From contig JAJRAE010000201.1 of NCBI GenBank assembly GCA_028682985.1, positions 1 to 23,861 on the forward strand: DNA of 23,861 nt, given 5' to 3'. The notes beneath the pieces are model-generated. The model made no database searches. It was not told where the DNA came from and was given only the letters and a program-made list of their open reading frames with translations. Source of the stretch: Methanobacterium sp. (GTDB lineage Archaea; Methanobacteriota; Methanobacteria; Methanobacteriales; Methanobacteriaceae). Every line of letters begins with the position of its first letter. Positions within the stretch are counted from its first letter, which is position 1. The position numbers and the translations under genes are program-made. Positions 12,943 to 21,603 of the stretch are shown here, piece after piece.

Positions 12943-14226
12943 TTATAAAAGTCTAGCTGGAAGATTTTGTTTGGCTGTTAAATCAGCGAAAGTCTCCCTT
13001 TCCCTTATTATATCAGATTTTCCATTTTTTACAAGTACCTCAGCGGTTCTAGGTCGGGAATTGTACTGGCTGGACATGGAGAAAGCATACGCACCGGCGT
13101 TAAGAACAGCTAAAAGGTCACCTTCACTTATTTGGGGCATAGGCCTGTCACGGGCGAATAGATCACCTGATTCACAAATATTACCGGCGATATCTATATT
13201 CTGGGTGGGCTCTGCCAGAGGATCACTGGCCAACACAATATGATGATAGGACCCGTACATGGTGGGCCTTAACAACGTGTTGAACCCAGCATCAACTCCA
13301 ATAAATTTTCTATAACTCTGTTTAACTGTGTTTACTCTGGTTAAAAGGTATGCTGCATCTCCTACTATGTATCTCCCAGGTTCCAGGCATAAGGTGGGGT
13401 TTCCCATATTGTATTGATATAATTTCTCTTTAAACAGACCTACTATTTCTTCTGAGAACTTTTTAATATCGAGCAGACTTTCCGGGGGTTCGTAGGGTAT
13501 TCCCATTCCTCCACCAAAATCTATAAATTCAAACTGCACCCCTAACTCCCTATATACCTTCCCGGCGGTGTCCATCAAGGTGTGCACCGCGAGTTTAAAT
13601 GGTTCTGGATCCAGAATCCCCGACCCGATATGCGTGTGAATACCTACCGGCTTTAAACCCAAATCCATAGCCTTTTGATAAGCATTAACTGCTTCTTCTT
13701 CCATGACTCCGAACTTACTGAGATCTCCTCCGGTGATGCAGTGATCATGATGGCCGGCCCCTACCCGGGGGTTAACCCGGAAGGATATCTCCCTACCATC
13801 AGCTCCCGGTAGCTGGACTAGTCTTTCCAGAGCTGATAGAGAATCAAGATTAATGCGTACACCTGTTTCCAGGGCGAATTTTAGTTCTTCATCTGTTACG
13901 TTGTTCCCTGTGTAGAGTATTCTATCTGGGGTAAAACCAGCCATTAAAGCGGTGTATATTTCACCTGGTGAGACCGCGTCTATGCTGCAGCCTTCCTTTT
14001 CTAGAATTCGCAAAACCGCCAGGTTGGTGTTGGCTTTGCAAGCGTAGAATATTTTAAAATCCTGATAATTGTTATAGAAAGCCTGATGAATTCTCTGATA
14101 ATTTTCCCTTATTCTTTCCTCATCTAACACATATAGGGGAGTTCCATACTCCTCTGCCAGGGCATGTGTATCTGCCCCGCCTATATTTAAATTTCCCTTT
14201 TTATCTGTATTTAAGTTTAAATCCAT
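12943..14226 (-). CDS. lysA: Diaminopimelate decarboxylase
   Basis: A PLP enzyme (fold III) that makes L-lysine from meso-diaminopimelate, using the product of DapF. The 427 residues match the family. Seen: FYACKAN with PLP lysine K64, HTHIGSG (197-203), FGGGMGIPY (237-245), the EPGR motif (282-285), and CESGD (351-355) with the active-site Cys from the partner subunit, followed by NAGAYAFSMSSQYN (376-389). AAGGA shortly before the ATG supports this start. The gap to argD is 86 bases and to dapF 97 bases, on the same strand, so one transcript is likely although an internal promoter is possible. Confidence 0.97.
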   Translation of the reverse strand: MDLNLNTDKKGNLNIGGADTHALAEEYGTPLYVLDEERIRENYQRIHQAFYNNYQDFKIFYACKANTNLAVLRILEKEGCSIDAVSPGEIYTALMAGFTPDRILYTGNNVTDEELKFALETGVRINLDSLSALERLVQLPGADGREISFRVNPRVGAGHHDHCITGGDLSKFGVMEEEAVNAYQKAMDLGLKPVGIHTHIGSGILDPEPFKLAVHTLMDTAGKVYRELGVQFEFIDFGGGMGIPYEPPESLLDIKKFSEEIVGLFKEKLYQYNMGNPTLCLEPGRYIVGDAAYLLTRVNTVKQSYRKFIGVDAGFNTLLRPTMYGSYHHIVLASDPLAEPTQNIDIAGNICESGDLFARDRPMPQISEGDLLAVLNAGAYAFSMSSQYNSRPRTAEVLVKNGKSDIIRERETFADLTAKQNLPARLL

Positions 14227-14312
14227 TCTAATCCTTCCTGAAGATTAATAATTGTAATTTATTATGTTTTAATTATATAAAAAACCGCGCTAAATAAAAA
14301 AAAAGATAAAAT

Positions 14313-15485
14313 TTAGTATTTACTCAGTACATAGTTCATTGCTGTGATAGCCTGGTCTATCTGCTCTTTAGTGATGACCAGCGGAGGTACGAATCGCAGA
14401 ACTGTATCTGCAGTGCAGTTTATAAGCACACCTCTCTCTCGCATAGCATTAACCATTTCAGCACAGCCGACTTCTAATTCCATTCCCAGCATCAAACCAG
14501 AACCTCGCACTTCTCTAACCATATCATATTTCTCTTTTAAAGCTAAAAGCTCTGATTGAAAGTAAGCACCTTTATCTCGGGACTGGGTGAGAAGATCTTC
14601 ATCCAGTATAACATTTATAGATGCCTTACCCGCGGCGCAGGCCAATGGTCCTCCTCCAAATGTGGCGGCATGATCACCAGGCTGAAAGGCACCTCCCACT
14701 TCCTGGCTCGCCATAATCGCCCCCATTGGGAATCCTCCAGCTATTCCTTTAGCCAGTGCTGTTATATCTGGTGTTACTTTAAAGGTCTGTGAGGCGAACA
14801 TCTCTCCAGTACGTCCAAATCCAGTCTGTACCTCATCAAATATTAGAAGAACATCCTTTTCTTTACATAATTCTTTAAGATTTTTTAGATAGCCAACAGG
14901 AGGTATAATTATTCCTCCTTCTCCCTGAATAGCTTCTACCAGCACTGCGGCAGTATTATCAGTTATAGAATTCTGCACAGCCTCTAAGCTGCCGTAGGGA
15001 ACATGGATAAATCCCGGATTCATTGGTTCAAAACCCTTCTGGTACTTTTTCTGACCGGTTGCTGACAATGCCATCACAGTCCGCCCGTGAAAAGAGTTAT
15101 CCATAGCAATTATTTCACCTTTACCGGTGTATTTCCGGGCTAGCTTAATGGAACCTTCCACTGCCTCAGCTCCACTGTTACAGAAGAAAGCCAGATCATG
15201 TGGAGATACATCCACTAGCAATCTGGCTAGCTCCGCCTGTTGCCGGGTGTAATATAGGTTAGATGTGTGTATGAGATTTTTAGCCTGTTTACATATGGCC
15301 TCTGCTACTTTAGGATGAGCATGGCCCACGTTGTTAACAGCGATACCAGCCAGGCAGTCAATATAACTGTTCCCTTCCATATCCCAGACAACTGCTCCAC
15401 TACCTTTCTTAAGGGCTAATGGCTGCCTACCGTATGTTTGCATAACATATTTCTTATCTAATGCCATTATTTCTTCTGTATTCAT
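14313..15485 (-). CDS. argD: Acetylornithine aminotransferase
   Basis: A class III PLP aminotransferase that converts N-acetylglutamate semialdehyde to N-acetylornithine in arginine synthesis. In some organisms ArgD also serves the acyl-diaminopimelate step of lysine synthesis; its place before lysA and dapF makes that worth noting. The 390 residues are full length. Seen: YIDCLAGIAVNNVGHAHP (41-58), FCNSGAEAVEGSIKLAR (101-117), SFHGRT (131-136), D218 in FDEVQTGFGRTG, and PLP lysine K246 in LAKGIAGGFPMGA. GGTGAT lies a few bases before the ATG. It is divergent from the cyclophilin gene. Confidence 0.96.
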   Translation of the reverse strand: MNTEEIMALDKKYVMQTYGRQPLALKKGSGAVVWDMEGNSYIDCLAGIAVNNVGHAHPKVAEAICKQAKNLIHTSNLYYTRQQAELARLLVDVSPHDLAFFCNSGAEAVEGSIKLARKYTGKGEIIAMDNSFHGRTVMALSATGQKKYQKGFEPMNPGFIHVPYGSLEAVQNSITDNTAAVLVEAIQGEGGIIIPPVGYLKNLKELCKEKDVLLIFDEVQTGFGRTGEMFASQTFKVTPDITALAKGIAGGFPMGAIMASQEVGGAFQPGDHAATFGGGPLACAAGKASINVILDEDLLTQSRDKGAYFQSELLALKEKYDMVREVRGSGLMLGMELEVGCAEMVNAMRERGVLINCTADTVLRFVPPLVITKEQIDQAITAMNYVLSKY

Positions 15486-15621
15486 TTTTAATCACCAAAT
15501 AAAAAGTTTGAAAATAAAATCATCTAAAAAGAGGAACCTGATTAATTCCTTAAATTATTTATTATCATGCTTCAATAGTTTATTTAACAAATTTTATTCT
15601 TATATAACTAGTGGTGAAAAA

Positions 15622-16047
15622 ATGAAAAAAGCCCTAATAGAAACAGAAAAAGGAAATATTGAACTGGTATTGTATGAGAAGGAAGCTCCCAAAACAGTGG
15701 CTAACTTTGAAAAACTGGCAAATTCAGGATTTTATGATGGACTAACCTTCCACCGGGTCATCCCGGATTTCGTAATTCAGGGAGGATGTCCCAAAGGTAA
15801 TGGTACCGGCGGACCAGGATACACCATAAAATGTGAGATTAACCCTCATAAACACGGCACAGGGGCATTATCCATGGCACATGCTGGTAAAGACACGGGA
15901 GGTAGCCAATTCTTTATTACCCACAGTCCTCAGCCTCATCTGGATGGTATACATACCGTATTTGGGAAAGTGGTTAATGGTATGGGTGTGGTAAATAAAA
16001 TAAAGCCCAATGATAAGATGATCAAAGTCAAAGTAACTGACGAATAA
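15622..16047 (+). CDS. Cyclophilin-type peptidyl-prolyl isomerase
   Basis: A cytosolic cis-trans prolyl isomerase, 141 residues, the short prokaryotic form. Active-site segments are intact: FHRVIPDFVIQGGCP (43-57, with R45, F50 and Q53), SMAHAGKDTGGSQFFIT (84-100) and HLDGIHTVFGKV (106-117). H106 stands where the cyclosporin-binding Trp of eukaryotic cyclophilins lies, as in many prokaryotic members. The start is ATG 15622, supported by GGTGA at 15613-15617; an in-frame upstream start at 15508 would add 38 residues of basic, low-complexity sequence with no family counterpart and is rejected. Confidence 0.95.
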   Translation: MKKALIETEKGNIELVLYEKEAPKTVANFEKLANSGFYDGLTFHRVIPDFVIQGGCPKGNGTGGPGYTIKCEINPHKHGTGALSMAHAGKDTGGSQFFITHSPQPHLDGIHTVFGKVVNGMGVVNKIKPNDKMIKVKVTDE

Positions 16048-16092
16048 AAAATTAATCACAAATTGAATAGAAGAAAATTAATATTATCATAT

Positions 16093-16102
16093 TCCTTTTT
16101 TT
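16093..16102 (+). terminator. T-run between convergent genes
   Basis: A seven-T run about 45 bases beyond the cyclophilin stop and just before the 3' end of the convergent GAF gene. It is a plausible archaeal terminator. Confidence 0.35.
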
Positions 16103-16114
16103 AACCCTGTAGGA

Positions 16115-16630
16115 TCAATGTATAAGTTCTCTAAGTATCTCCCCATAAATTCCCGCTATTGCATTGACCAATTCTAAATCCCGTTTGTTGTAGTCTTTTT
16201 CTGGATTGCCCAGAACAATCTGGCCAAGTATCTCTCCATTATTAATAACAGGAACGGATAAGAATTGTTCTACTGGCACGTGACCTGTTGGGAGTCCATG
16301 GGCGGCGGGATGGGATGCGGGGTCTTCCAAATAGAAGGATATTCCAGTGTCTAGTGAATATCCTAAAAGTCCTCCGTATGATCCGTCTTTTCTGACTGGA
16401 AAACGTGCCTCACCCATATCTGCGTAATCCTGGCAGTCTCCAGTCATGTGGGAGAAGGAGATTCCTACACTATCTTTATTAACCGGGTCTAAGTAGGCCA
16501 CATAACAGTGTTCACTCAGAGTAACTCTTCTACACACTTCCAGCACCTGGTCAGAGGCCTCTTTGAGATTTATAGATCTGCTGGAGAGTATGTTTTCTTC
16601 TAGTTTTTTTATCTCCTTTTCTGGTTCCAT
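16115..16630 (-). CDS. GAF-domain protein
   Basis: A single GAF domain of 171 residues with a short helical lead (residues 1-30). GAF features are VCRRVTLSEHCYVAYLDP, GYSLDTGISFYLEDPASHP, and VPVEQFLSVPVINNGEILGQIVLGN followed by the closing helix DLELVNAIAGIYGEIL. There is no output domain, kinase or DNA-binding part, so it would act as a stand-alone ligand or redox sensor through a partner. C72 and C33 are present, but no heme or chromophore site can be assigned. It is transcribed alone, convergent with the cyclophilin gene and divergent from the small membrane protein. Confidence 0.88.
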   Translation of the reverse strand: MEPEKEIKKLEENILSSRSINLKEASDQVLEVCRRVTLSEHCYVAYLDPVNKDSVGISFSHMTGDCQDYADMGEARFPVRKDGSYGGLLGYSLDTGISFYLEDPASHPAAHGLPTGHVPVEQFLSVPVINNGEILGQIVLGNPEKDYNKRDLELVNAIAGIYGEILRELIH

Positions 16631-16736
16631 GGGATAGCTAACCTATTCTTATATTAACTATTTGATTAATTCATAATTATATAACATAATTCTTTAAAAA
16701 TTTTTATTGAAATTTTTTATTTATGGAGAATTTTTC

Positions 16737-16988
16737 ATGATTAGTAAACAAAACAATAAGTTAATCACTTTAAGCTATGTTATTAGTGTATTGGCCTACA
16801 TCTTTGGTCTGTACTTCATCACTCTAGGATATATATGGGCCTTTATTGGAACTATTCCTACCTTATTACTTGGCATAAATCTTATTAAAAAAGGGGAAAC
16901 TCGTTACGGTTTAATTCTGGTTTTATTCTTCTTTGTATGGATTATAATCTATTACAATTATCTTCCCGGGCAGTCATTAAATCTATGA
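16737..16988 (+). CDS. Small membrane protein, unknown
   Basis: Not recognised. The protein has 83 residues and about three membrane-spanning segments: YVISVLAYIFGLYFITLGYI, then AFIGTIPTLLLGINLI, then LILVLFFFVWIIIYY, with basic residues in the loop LIKKGETR that suggest that loop is cytoplasmic. The start is ATG 16737 because GGAG at 16725-16728 lies eight bases upstream; longer in-frame starts at 16707 would add ten residues. It stands alone, with a 12-base gap to the 3' end of the next, convergent gene. Confidence 0.75.
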   Translation: MISKQNNKLITLSYVISVLAYIFGLYFITLGYIWAFIGTIPTLLLGINLIKKGETRYGLILVLFFFVWIIIYYNYLPGQSLNL

Positions 16989-17000
16989 ATAAATTTTTTG

Positions 17001-17612
17001 TTATTCCCAGCTCTGCATTGAAAGATCAGGGCCTATAATATTTTTAACCACACCTATCAGGTATTCAACTGGGACTTCCAGTCCATCTTCAGTTTTAATA
17101 TATCGACAGCCCCTTTTCTGGAAGACCCGGGCCACTTTAAATATTTTAAATGGAACTGTGGAGCGTTTAAATGTCTTTATGTACCAGTAAGTGGCCAGTG
17201 GACAGGCCCGGGGCATTAAAACTAGGTCGTCCTTCTTCACCCGAATTGGATATGTTTTAACATAAAGGAAATCCCCTGACCTGGCAAAAGGCTCGGCATC
17301 TTGTTCTAGTTTAATGATGAGGTTATCTTCCTTTATTTCCTGGTTTTTCATCTTCTTTTCCAAAAATTTAGTGGCAACTACCTCCATATCATCTGGAGAA
17401 TAATTTTCATGAGTTAATTCATTTCTTAAACCAGCTTCCATGGATTCGGTAAGCCTTATCCAGGCTTCCACCTCTCTACAGAAGGTTTCTCTACTGTTGG
17501 TCCGCATAGGGCATTTCCAGCAGTATTCCTCCTCCAAAATCTTCATTATTTCCTGGTAATATTTACTGGTGGATTCCTGGAATTCTCCAAGAGTTTCGGT
17601 TAGTTTACCCAT
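17001..17612 (-). CDS. Unknown protein with Cys motif and S24/S26-like domain
   Basis: No family is recognised with certainty. The N-terminal half is helical and has C31, C34 and C45 (CWKC and FC), a possible metal site. The C-terminal half (about 100-195) follows the pattern of LexA/signal-peptidase folds: AEPFARSGDFLYVKTYPIRV, KKDDLVLMP, FKIFKVARVFQKRG and GLEVPVEYLIGVV match the GD, GD/DD, K-x-V-x-R-V and P-x-x-x-I-G-V positions of that fold. The serine expected before the first GD appears replaced by Asp (DAEP at 105-108), so peptidase activity is unlikely. GGTG lies just before the ATG. It is 68 bases after the OGG-type glycosylase on the same strand. Confidence 0.8.
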   Translation of the reverse strand: MGKLTETLGEFQESTSKYYQEIMKILEEEYCWKCPMRTNSRETFCREVEAWIRLTESMEAGLRNELTHENYSPDDMEVVATKFLEKKMKNQEIKEDNLIIKLEQDAEPFARSGDFLYVKTYPIRVKKDDLVLMPRACPLATYWYIKTFKRSTVPFKIFKVARVFQKRGCRYIKTEDGLEVPVEYLIGVVKNIIGPDLSMQSWE

Positions 17613-17680
17613 CCATATACACCAGTTTCATTAAATTTTCCATAAAATATGTTTATTTTAATAAAATAAGATACTTGGGA

Positions 17681-18655
17681 TTATTTTAATGATTTCATCA
17701 AACCAGATTTACGGGCGTAATGGAATAGATAGAGCTGAACATATCCTGCATATTCTCCAAATTCATCCATACCAAAGGATCTGATTTTTTTAACTGGAAC
17801 ATTTTTCCCATCAAAATATAGTTTGCTGATTATTCTCTTGATCCACACATCAACCGGGAAGGCCTCCATCCTCCCGAAGCCATATAACAGTATGCAGTCG
17901 GCAACTTTAGGCCCCACACCCGGTATTTGGAGGAGTCTATTGAAGGCCTCTTCATAATCCATGTTAAAGAAATCATCCAGTTCCATCTCATTTTTCACAA
18001 TCCAAGCAGCATTACGGATGTATCTGCTCCGATAACCCACACCACATGCAATTAAGTTATTGACACACTCATTGAGATCTTTTTCACCACCGCAGAGCTC
18101 CATCTCTTCCAAGTCTTTTTCCGGGACACTGAGTATCTTATCAGGATGGGGAAAGGTGTAATAATTTCCGGTGGAAAAGTCGTATTTATACCCCCATTTC
18201 TCCCGCATAGATCTAATTGAACGGTTCCAGCGAATAATTGAATTATTGGCCGATGTAATGGAGGATATCAGGCATTCGAAGGGATCATGTGCTTTGAACA
18301 ATCTCAAACCTTTACAAAAATCAATGGTGGGTTTAAGATAAGGATCATCCTCTAAGAATTTATATAATCTATTTAAATCATAGTTAAGTCCGAAAATTTC
18401 TTTTACCAGGTATTTAACTTTATCTAATTCTAAATTCTGTGGAGATTCTACTTCTATAACTAGAGAACTTTCTACATCGTCTGAAGAACATCTTATTCCT
18501 ATAAGGCAGGGCTGATCTTCCACCATAATTAACTCCTGGAAATATCTGCCTTTCTTTAACCAGGGGGGCTGGCCGGTCTGTCCACTATCTATGGTTAATG
18601 GAAGATTAATAGGACCTTTAAATTCATCTTTGTTTATTTTGAATTTGTATTTCAT
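17681..18655 (-). CDS. OGG-type 8-oxoguanine DNA glycosylase/AP lyase (HhH-GPD)
   Basis: A base-excision repair enzyme of the helix-hairpin-helix GPD superfamily. The 324-residue protein has an N-terminal beta domain (1-95) and a helical glycosylase domain. In the TTG-start numbering (subtract five for the ATG start), LQIPGVGPKVADC holds the catalytic-type K255, and PVDVW holds the conserved D274. This arrangement, with KVADC and PVDV, is that of human OGG1 rather than AlkA, so removal of 8-oxoguanine with AP-lyase activity is the best guess. ISSITSANNSI (135-145) is the expected first helix pattern. ATG 18655 is chosen; an in-frame TTG at 18670 would add five residues. It starts 20 bases after the upstream transporter-like gene. 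Confidence 0.9.
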   Translation of the reverse strand: MKYKFKINKDEFKGPINLPLTIDSGQTGQPPWLKKGRYFQELIMVEDQPCLIGIRCSSDDVESSLVIEVESPQNLELDKVKYLVKEIFGLNYDLNRLYKFLEDDPYLKPTIDFCKGLRLFKAHDPFECLISSITSANNSIIRWNRSIRSMREKWGYKYDFSTGNYYTFPHPDKILSVPEKDLEEMELCGGEKDLNECVNNLIACGVGYRSRYIRNAAWIVKNEMELDDFFNMDYEEAFNRLLQIPGVGPKVADCILLYGFGRMEAFPVDVWIKRIISKLYFDGKNVPVKKIRSFGMDEFGEYAGYVQLYLFHYARKSGLMKSLK

Positions 18656-18675
18656 TTTTAAACTAACCAAATGTT

Positions 18676-20070
18676 TTAATCGATATGTTCATCCCGGGCC
18701 ATGGCCAACAGTATTCTATCACTGCGATGCACATCGTAGTATTGGAAGTTGGTTATGAAGTGTTTCAGGTGTTCACCGCCTTTTTCAGTTAAATGGTACT
18801 GTTCAACCTCTTCAACTATAAATTCATCATCCTTTAAAGGCCTGATAAGGATTTCAAACTTTCCTTTAAAATCATAAGCTTCATTACAGGTGGCTTTAAG
18901 TTCGCTAAGAACAGGAATATAATTATCGGGGTGAAATGTTTTATGAAGAGATGTTATTATTTCAAGACGGCCTTTAGGACTTTCACCCCACAGAATATAT
19001 AGTATCCAGTTCCGGAAGGCTATTAACTTATTTTCCTCCCAGCAAACTTCCATGGGAAGCTTATATTTCATTGAATAGTTTTCTTGTTCTCCTTTCTGGG
19101 CGGAAATGGCCTCTCTAAGTAGCCCCAGAGCGTCTATGAAAATACCTCCTGCAATAACCAGACCAATCACAGCATCAACAAAGTAAATACCATTAATAGC
19201 GAATATGGCACCAGCTATAACAGATAATCCTATGTAAATATGATTTTTAGAGTCAACTGACTGAGATATGAGAGTCAGGCTGTTTGAGATTTTACCAACA
19301 AAACGCTGGTAATAAAATAAAAATACAGCTGCCAGAATTGCTATCATCTCAACAACTATAACCAGATATGGTAGTGTTATGGGTTCTGCATTACCAGCTA
19401 AGGATGCTAATATGTGTATCACTGAATCATAGCCCACAGTGATTGAGGCTATGAACAGTCCAAATATCACCAGGAAGGTGCTCAAATTTTCTTTATGATA
19501 TTTAATGCCCAGCCAGACCAATACAGCCTCTACAGTATCCATAGTTGCATCGGTACCGTCTGCTATAAGTCCCACGCTGCCGCTTACAAGTCCACTTCCC
19601 AGTTTAAGAACAGCAAGGAAAGCATCTAGAAAGGTGGTGTTTTTAGCGGTAGCAGAGGGATTTAACTCACTGTCCAAATGGGAGGCTTTTTTTACCATTA
19701 CTTCTTCGAATTTTACAGCTTCCTTATGACCTTCTTCTGTTAATTCATATTTATTATCCTGATTTAATTTGACTAGGCCCTTTTCAACCAGTTTGTTTAG
19801 CTCAGCTTCGGTTCCATGTATTGATCTATCTGATTTACCATCTTCGATTCTGGAGCGTAACTCTGATATTGTGAAAAATAATCTCTCCACAAAATTATGA
19901 TCCTTTTCAGGTAACTGCAGGTACCAGATCAGTGAGATAAAAAGCATGGATTTCTCCATTAAAATCCAGAGATTAAGAGGGCCCTCTTTTAGTAGGGCCA
20001 TCATTAAAAATTTATCAAATCCTAAAAGGGGCTTTTCAGTGGTGTTATGGGATTTATTTTCAACTTGCAT
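18676..20070 (-). CDS. CDF-like membrane protein flanked by winged-helix-like domains
   Basis: A 464-residue protein with three parts. Residues 1-130 look like a PadR-type winged helix: GTEAELNKLVEKGLVKLNQD, then NKYELTEEGHKEA. Residues 145-322 form six membrane segments of a cation diffusion facilitator: TM1 147-168, TM2 175-190, TM3 197-215, TM4 232-254, TM5 277-295, TM6 297-317. Residues 330-464 end in a second wing-like segment, VEQYHLTEKGGEHLKHF. TM2 keeps acidic residues (D171, D174, D178), but the H-x3-D of TM5 appears as N276 and I280, so metal transport is uncertain. The start is ATG 20070; TTG codons upstream lack a ribosome-binding site. It is the first gene before the OGG-type glycosylase. 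Confidence 0.85.
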   Translation of the reverse strand: MQVENKSHNTTEKPLLGFDKFLMMALLKEGPLNLWILMEKSMLFISLIWYLQLPEKDHNFVERLFFTISELRSRIEDGKSDRSIHGTEAELNKLVEKGLVKLNQDNKYELTEEGHKEAVKFEEVMVKKASHLDSELNPSATAKNTTFLDAFLAVLKLGSGLVSGSVGLIADGTDATMDTVEAVLVWLGIKYHKENLSTFLVIFGLFIASITVGYDSVIHILASLAGNAEPITLPYLVIVVEMIAILAAVFLFYYQRFVGKISNSLTLISQSVDSKNHIYIGLSVIAGAIFAINGIYFVDAVIGLVIAGGIFIDALGLLREAISAQKGEQENYSMKYKLPMEVCWEENKLIAFRNWILYILWGESPKGRLEIITSLHKTFHPDNYIPVLSELKATCNEAYDFKGKFEILIRPLKDDEFIVEEVEQYHLTEKGGEHLKHFITNFQYYDVHRSDRILLAMARDEHID

Positions 20071-20214
20071 TGGTATCAACAAAGAAAAATTATCTGATTT
20101 CTTTTTAATATTGTCTTAGGAAAGGATCATTATAAACTATATTTAAAAAAATAACGAATCTATTTTTAAATAATATTGTATAAAAATAAAATTAATAATA
20201 AAAGGGAAGATTTC

Positions 20215-20832
20215 ATGGACAGTGCAGATAACAAACAATTATTAATGGATACCAAGAGACTGGAAACACTGGTAGATGGTATATTTGCCATTGCCATGAC
20301 AATACTGGTTTTAACTTTAACCGTTCCCGATATTACCGGCCCATTATCTAATTTAATTATCCAGGAACAATTATATGAAATTTTACCTAATTTTATTTCG
20401 ATAGTGGTTAGTTTCACTCTACTAGCGGTTTTCTGGAATATCCATCATCGTATCTTTAAACAGATTAAATATGTTAATGCAGTACTTCTCTGGATAAATA
20501 TCATCTGGTTATTCTTCATTGTAATGGTCCCATTTTCAGCATCACTGGTGGGTGATTATGGTAAATATCCCATATCTCACATTATTTTTAATTTAAATTT
20601 ATTGGGAATAGCTTCTTTTTTATATCTTAACTGGTTCTTTGCATATAAAAACGAATTCATACATGAAAAAATCGATAAAAATCAGATAAACACCACTAAA
20701 AAGTTAAATTCACTTTTTATTGGAATTGCAATAGTTGCTTTAATTGTATCCTTCTTTATTCCCCAATGGGCTGAACTAACATACCTCTTAATAATCCCTC
20801 TGGAAGAAATAATCAAGCGGATTAGTAGATAG
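20215..20832 (+). CDS. TMEM175-like (DUF1211) membrane channel protein
   Basis: A 205-residue integral membrane protein. The first helix carries the family signature RLETLVDGIFAIAMTILVL, in which R-x-x-x-x-x-DG and the following Ile-lined face form the pore in prokaryotic TMEM175 potassium channels. About six membrane segments follow, including FISIVVSFTLLAVFWNIHH, LLWINIIWLFFIVMVPF, IIFNLNLLGIASFLYL and LFIGIAIVALIVSFFIP. The H-H after FWNI is a common feature of the family. Potassium conductance is inferred from relatives. The start is ATG 20215 because AGGGA lies seven bases upstream. It is divergent from the CDF-like gene and convergent with the next. Confidence 0.9.
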   Translation: MDSADNKQLLMDTKRLETLVDGIFAIAMTILVLTLTVPDITGPLSNLIIQEQLYEILPNFISIVVSFTLLAVFWNIHHRIFKQIKYVNAVLLWINIIWLFFIVMVPFSASLVGDYGKYPISHIIFNLNLLGIASFLYLNWFFAYKNEFIHEKIDKNQINTTKKLNSLFIGIAIVALIVSFFIPQWAELTYLLIIPLEEIIKRISR

Positions 20833-20842
20833 AATAATTCGT

Positions 20843-21541
20843 TTAAGCCATTCCCAGCTTACCAAAACCATTATAGATTACATAAGCACCAATGGCGATT
20901 AGAAATAGGGCAACAATCATATTTCCATGACTGCTGATCCAGTCATCAACTGGTTTCATGGCCTTCTCACCAGTTTTTGGGAATAAAAGGAAGAAAATTA
21001 AAGGTATCTCAATTATAATCAGCGTTATAACTCCTAAAACGATAATTGCTGCAATATTGGTAAAGATACCTGAATCTGCCACTCCAATCTGTCGAGCTGC
21101 AGCCAGAACAAATATGGCCGTGCTGAAATTAATCAGAAAGGTCAGAAAACCCACTGTGAAATACTTTTTAAATTTATGAATATTACTGGCTGTATCTTCC
21201 ACCTTCAAATAATTCAATAGTGCACCAGACTGTTTTTCACTCTTTTTCCCGAAGATGTTCTTTATTCCAAGCAAAATAAGTATAGCACCCAGGAACATGT
21301 CTATAGCAGCTAATGTGGCGGGATTTGCATTTCCAGTGGATGTTAAGGAATTACCCAGAAGTATCCCGATAATAACTGTTATTAGAAATACGATGATTGC
21401 TCCAATATAGAAGGACATACCCGCTAACCGGGGGTTGTCCGTCATGGACATCATGATCAGGAAAAATGAAAAGGCTGTAGGACTAATTGCGGCGGCCCAG
21501 GCTAGAGGTATGATTTGGAATATAAGTTGGGAGGTATCCAT
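20843..21541 (-). CDS. GAP family/LysE-like membrane protein
   Basis: A 232-residue protein with six membrane segments in the pattern of the LysE/Sap (GAP) superfamily of small-molecule exporters. The first helix has IIPLAWAAAISPTAFSFFLI with the S/P-rich turn typical of these families. Others are FYIGAIIVFLITVIIGILLG, AAIDMFLGAILILLGI, FTVGFLTFLINFSTAIFVL, IAAIIVLGVITLIIIEIPLI and MIVALFLIAIGAYVIYNGF. A basic loop (GKKSEKQ) follows TM3. The substrate is unknown. ATG 21541 is preferred, with GAGTTGA five bases upstream, over TTG 21550. It overlaps nothing and lies 62 bases after the coiled-coil gene. Confidence 0.82.
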   Translation of the reverse strand: MDTSQLIFQIIPLAWAAAISPTAFSFFLIMMSMTDNPRLAGMSFYIGAIIVFLITVIIGILLGNSLTSTGNANPATLAAIDMFLGAILILLGIKNIFGKKSEKQSGALLNYLKVEDTASNIHKFKKYFTVGFLTFLINFSTAIFVLAAARQIGVADSGIFTNIAAIIVLGVITLIIIEIPLIFFLLFPKTGEKAMKPVDDWISSHGNMIVALFLIAIGAYVIYNGFGKLGMA

Positions 21542-21603
21542 AATATTCAACTCAATTAAATTGATATTTCTGACTATGTAGGGCTATTAAATATAAATGT
21601 TGG

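Noticed and set aside
15508..15621. 38-residue N-terminal extension of the cyclophilin
   Set aside because: The extension is low-complexity and basic, while GGTGA directly precedes the internal ATG at 15622, where the family begins.
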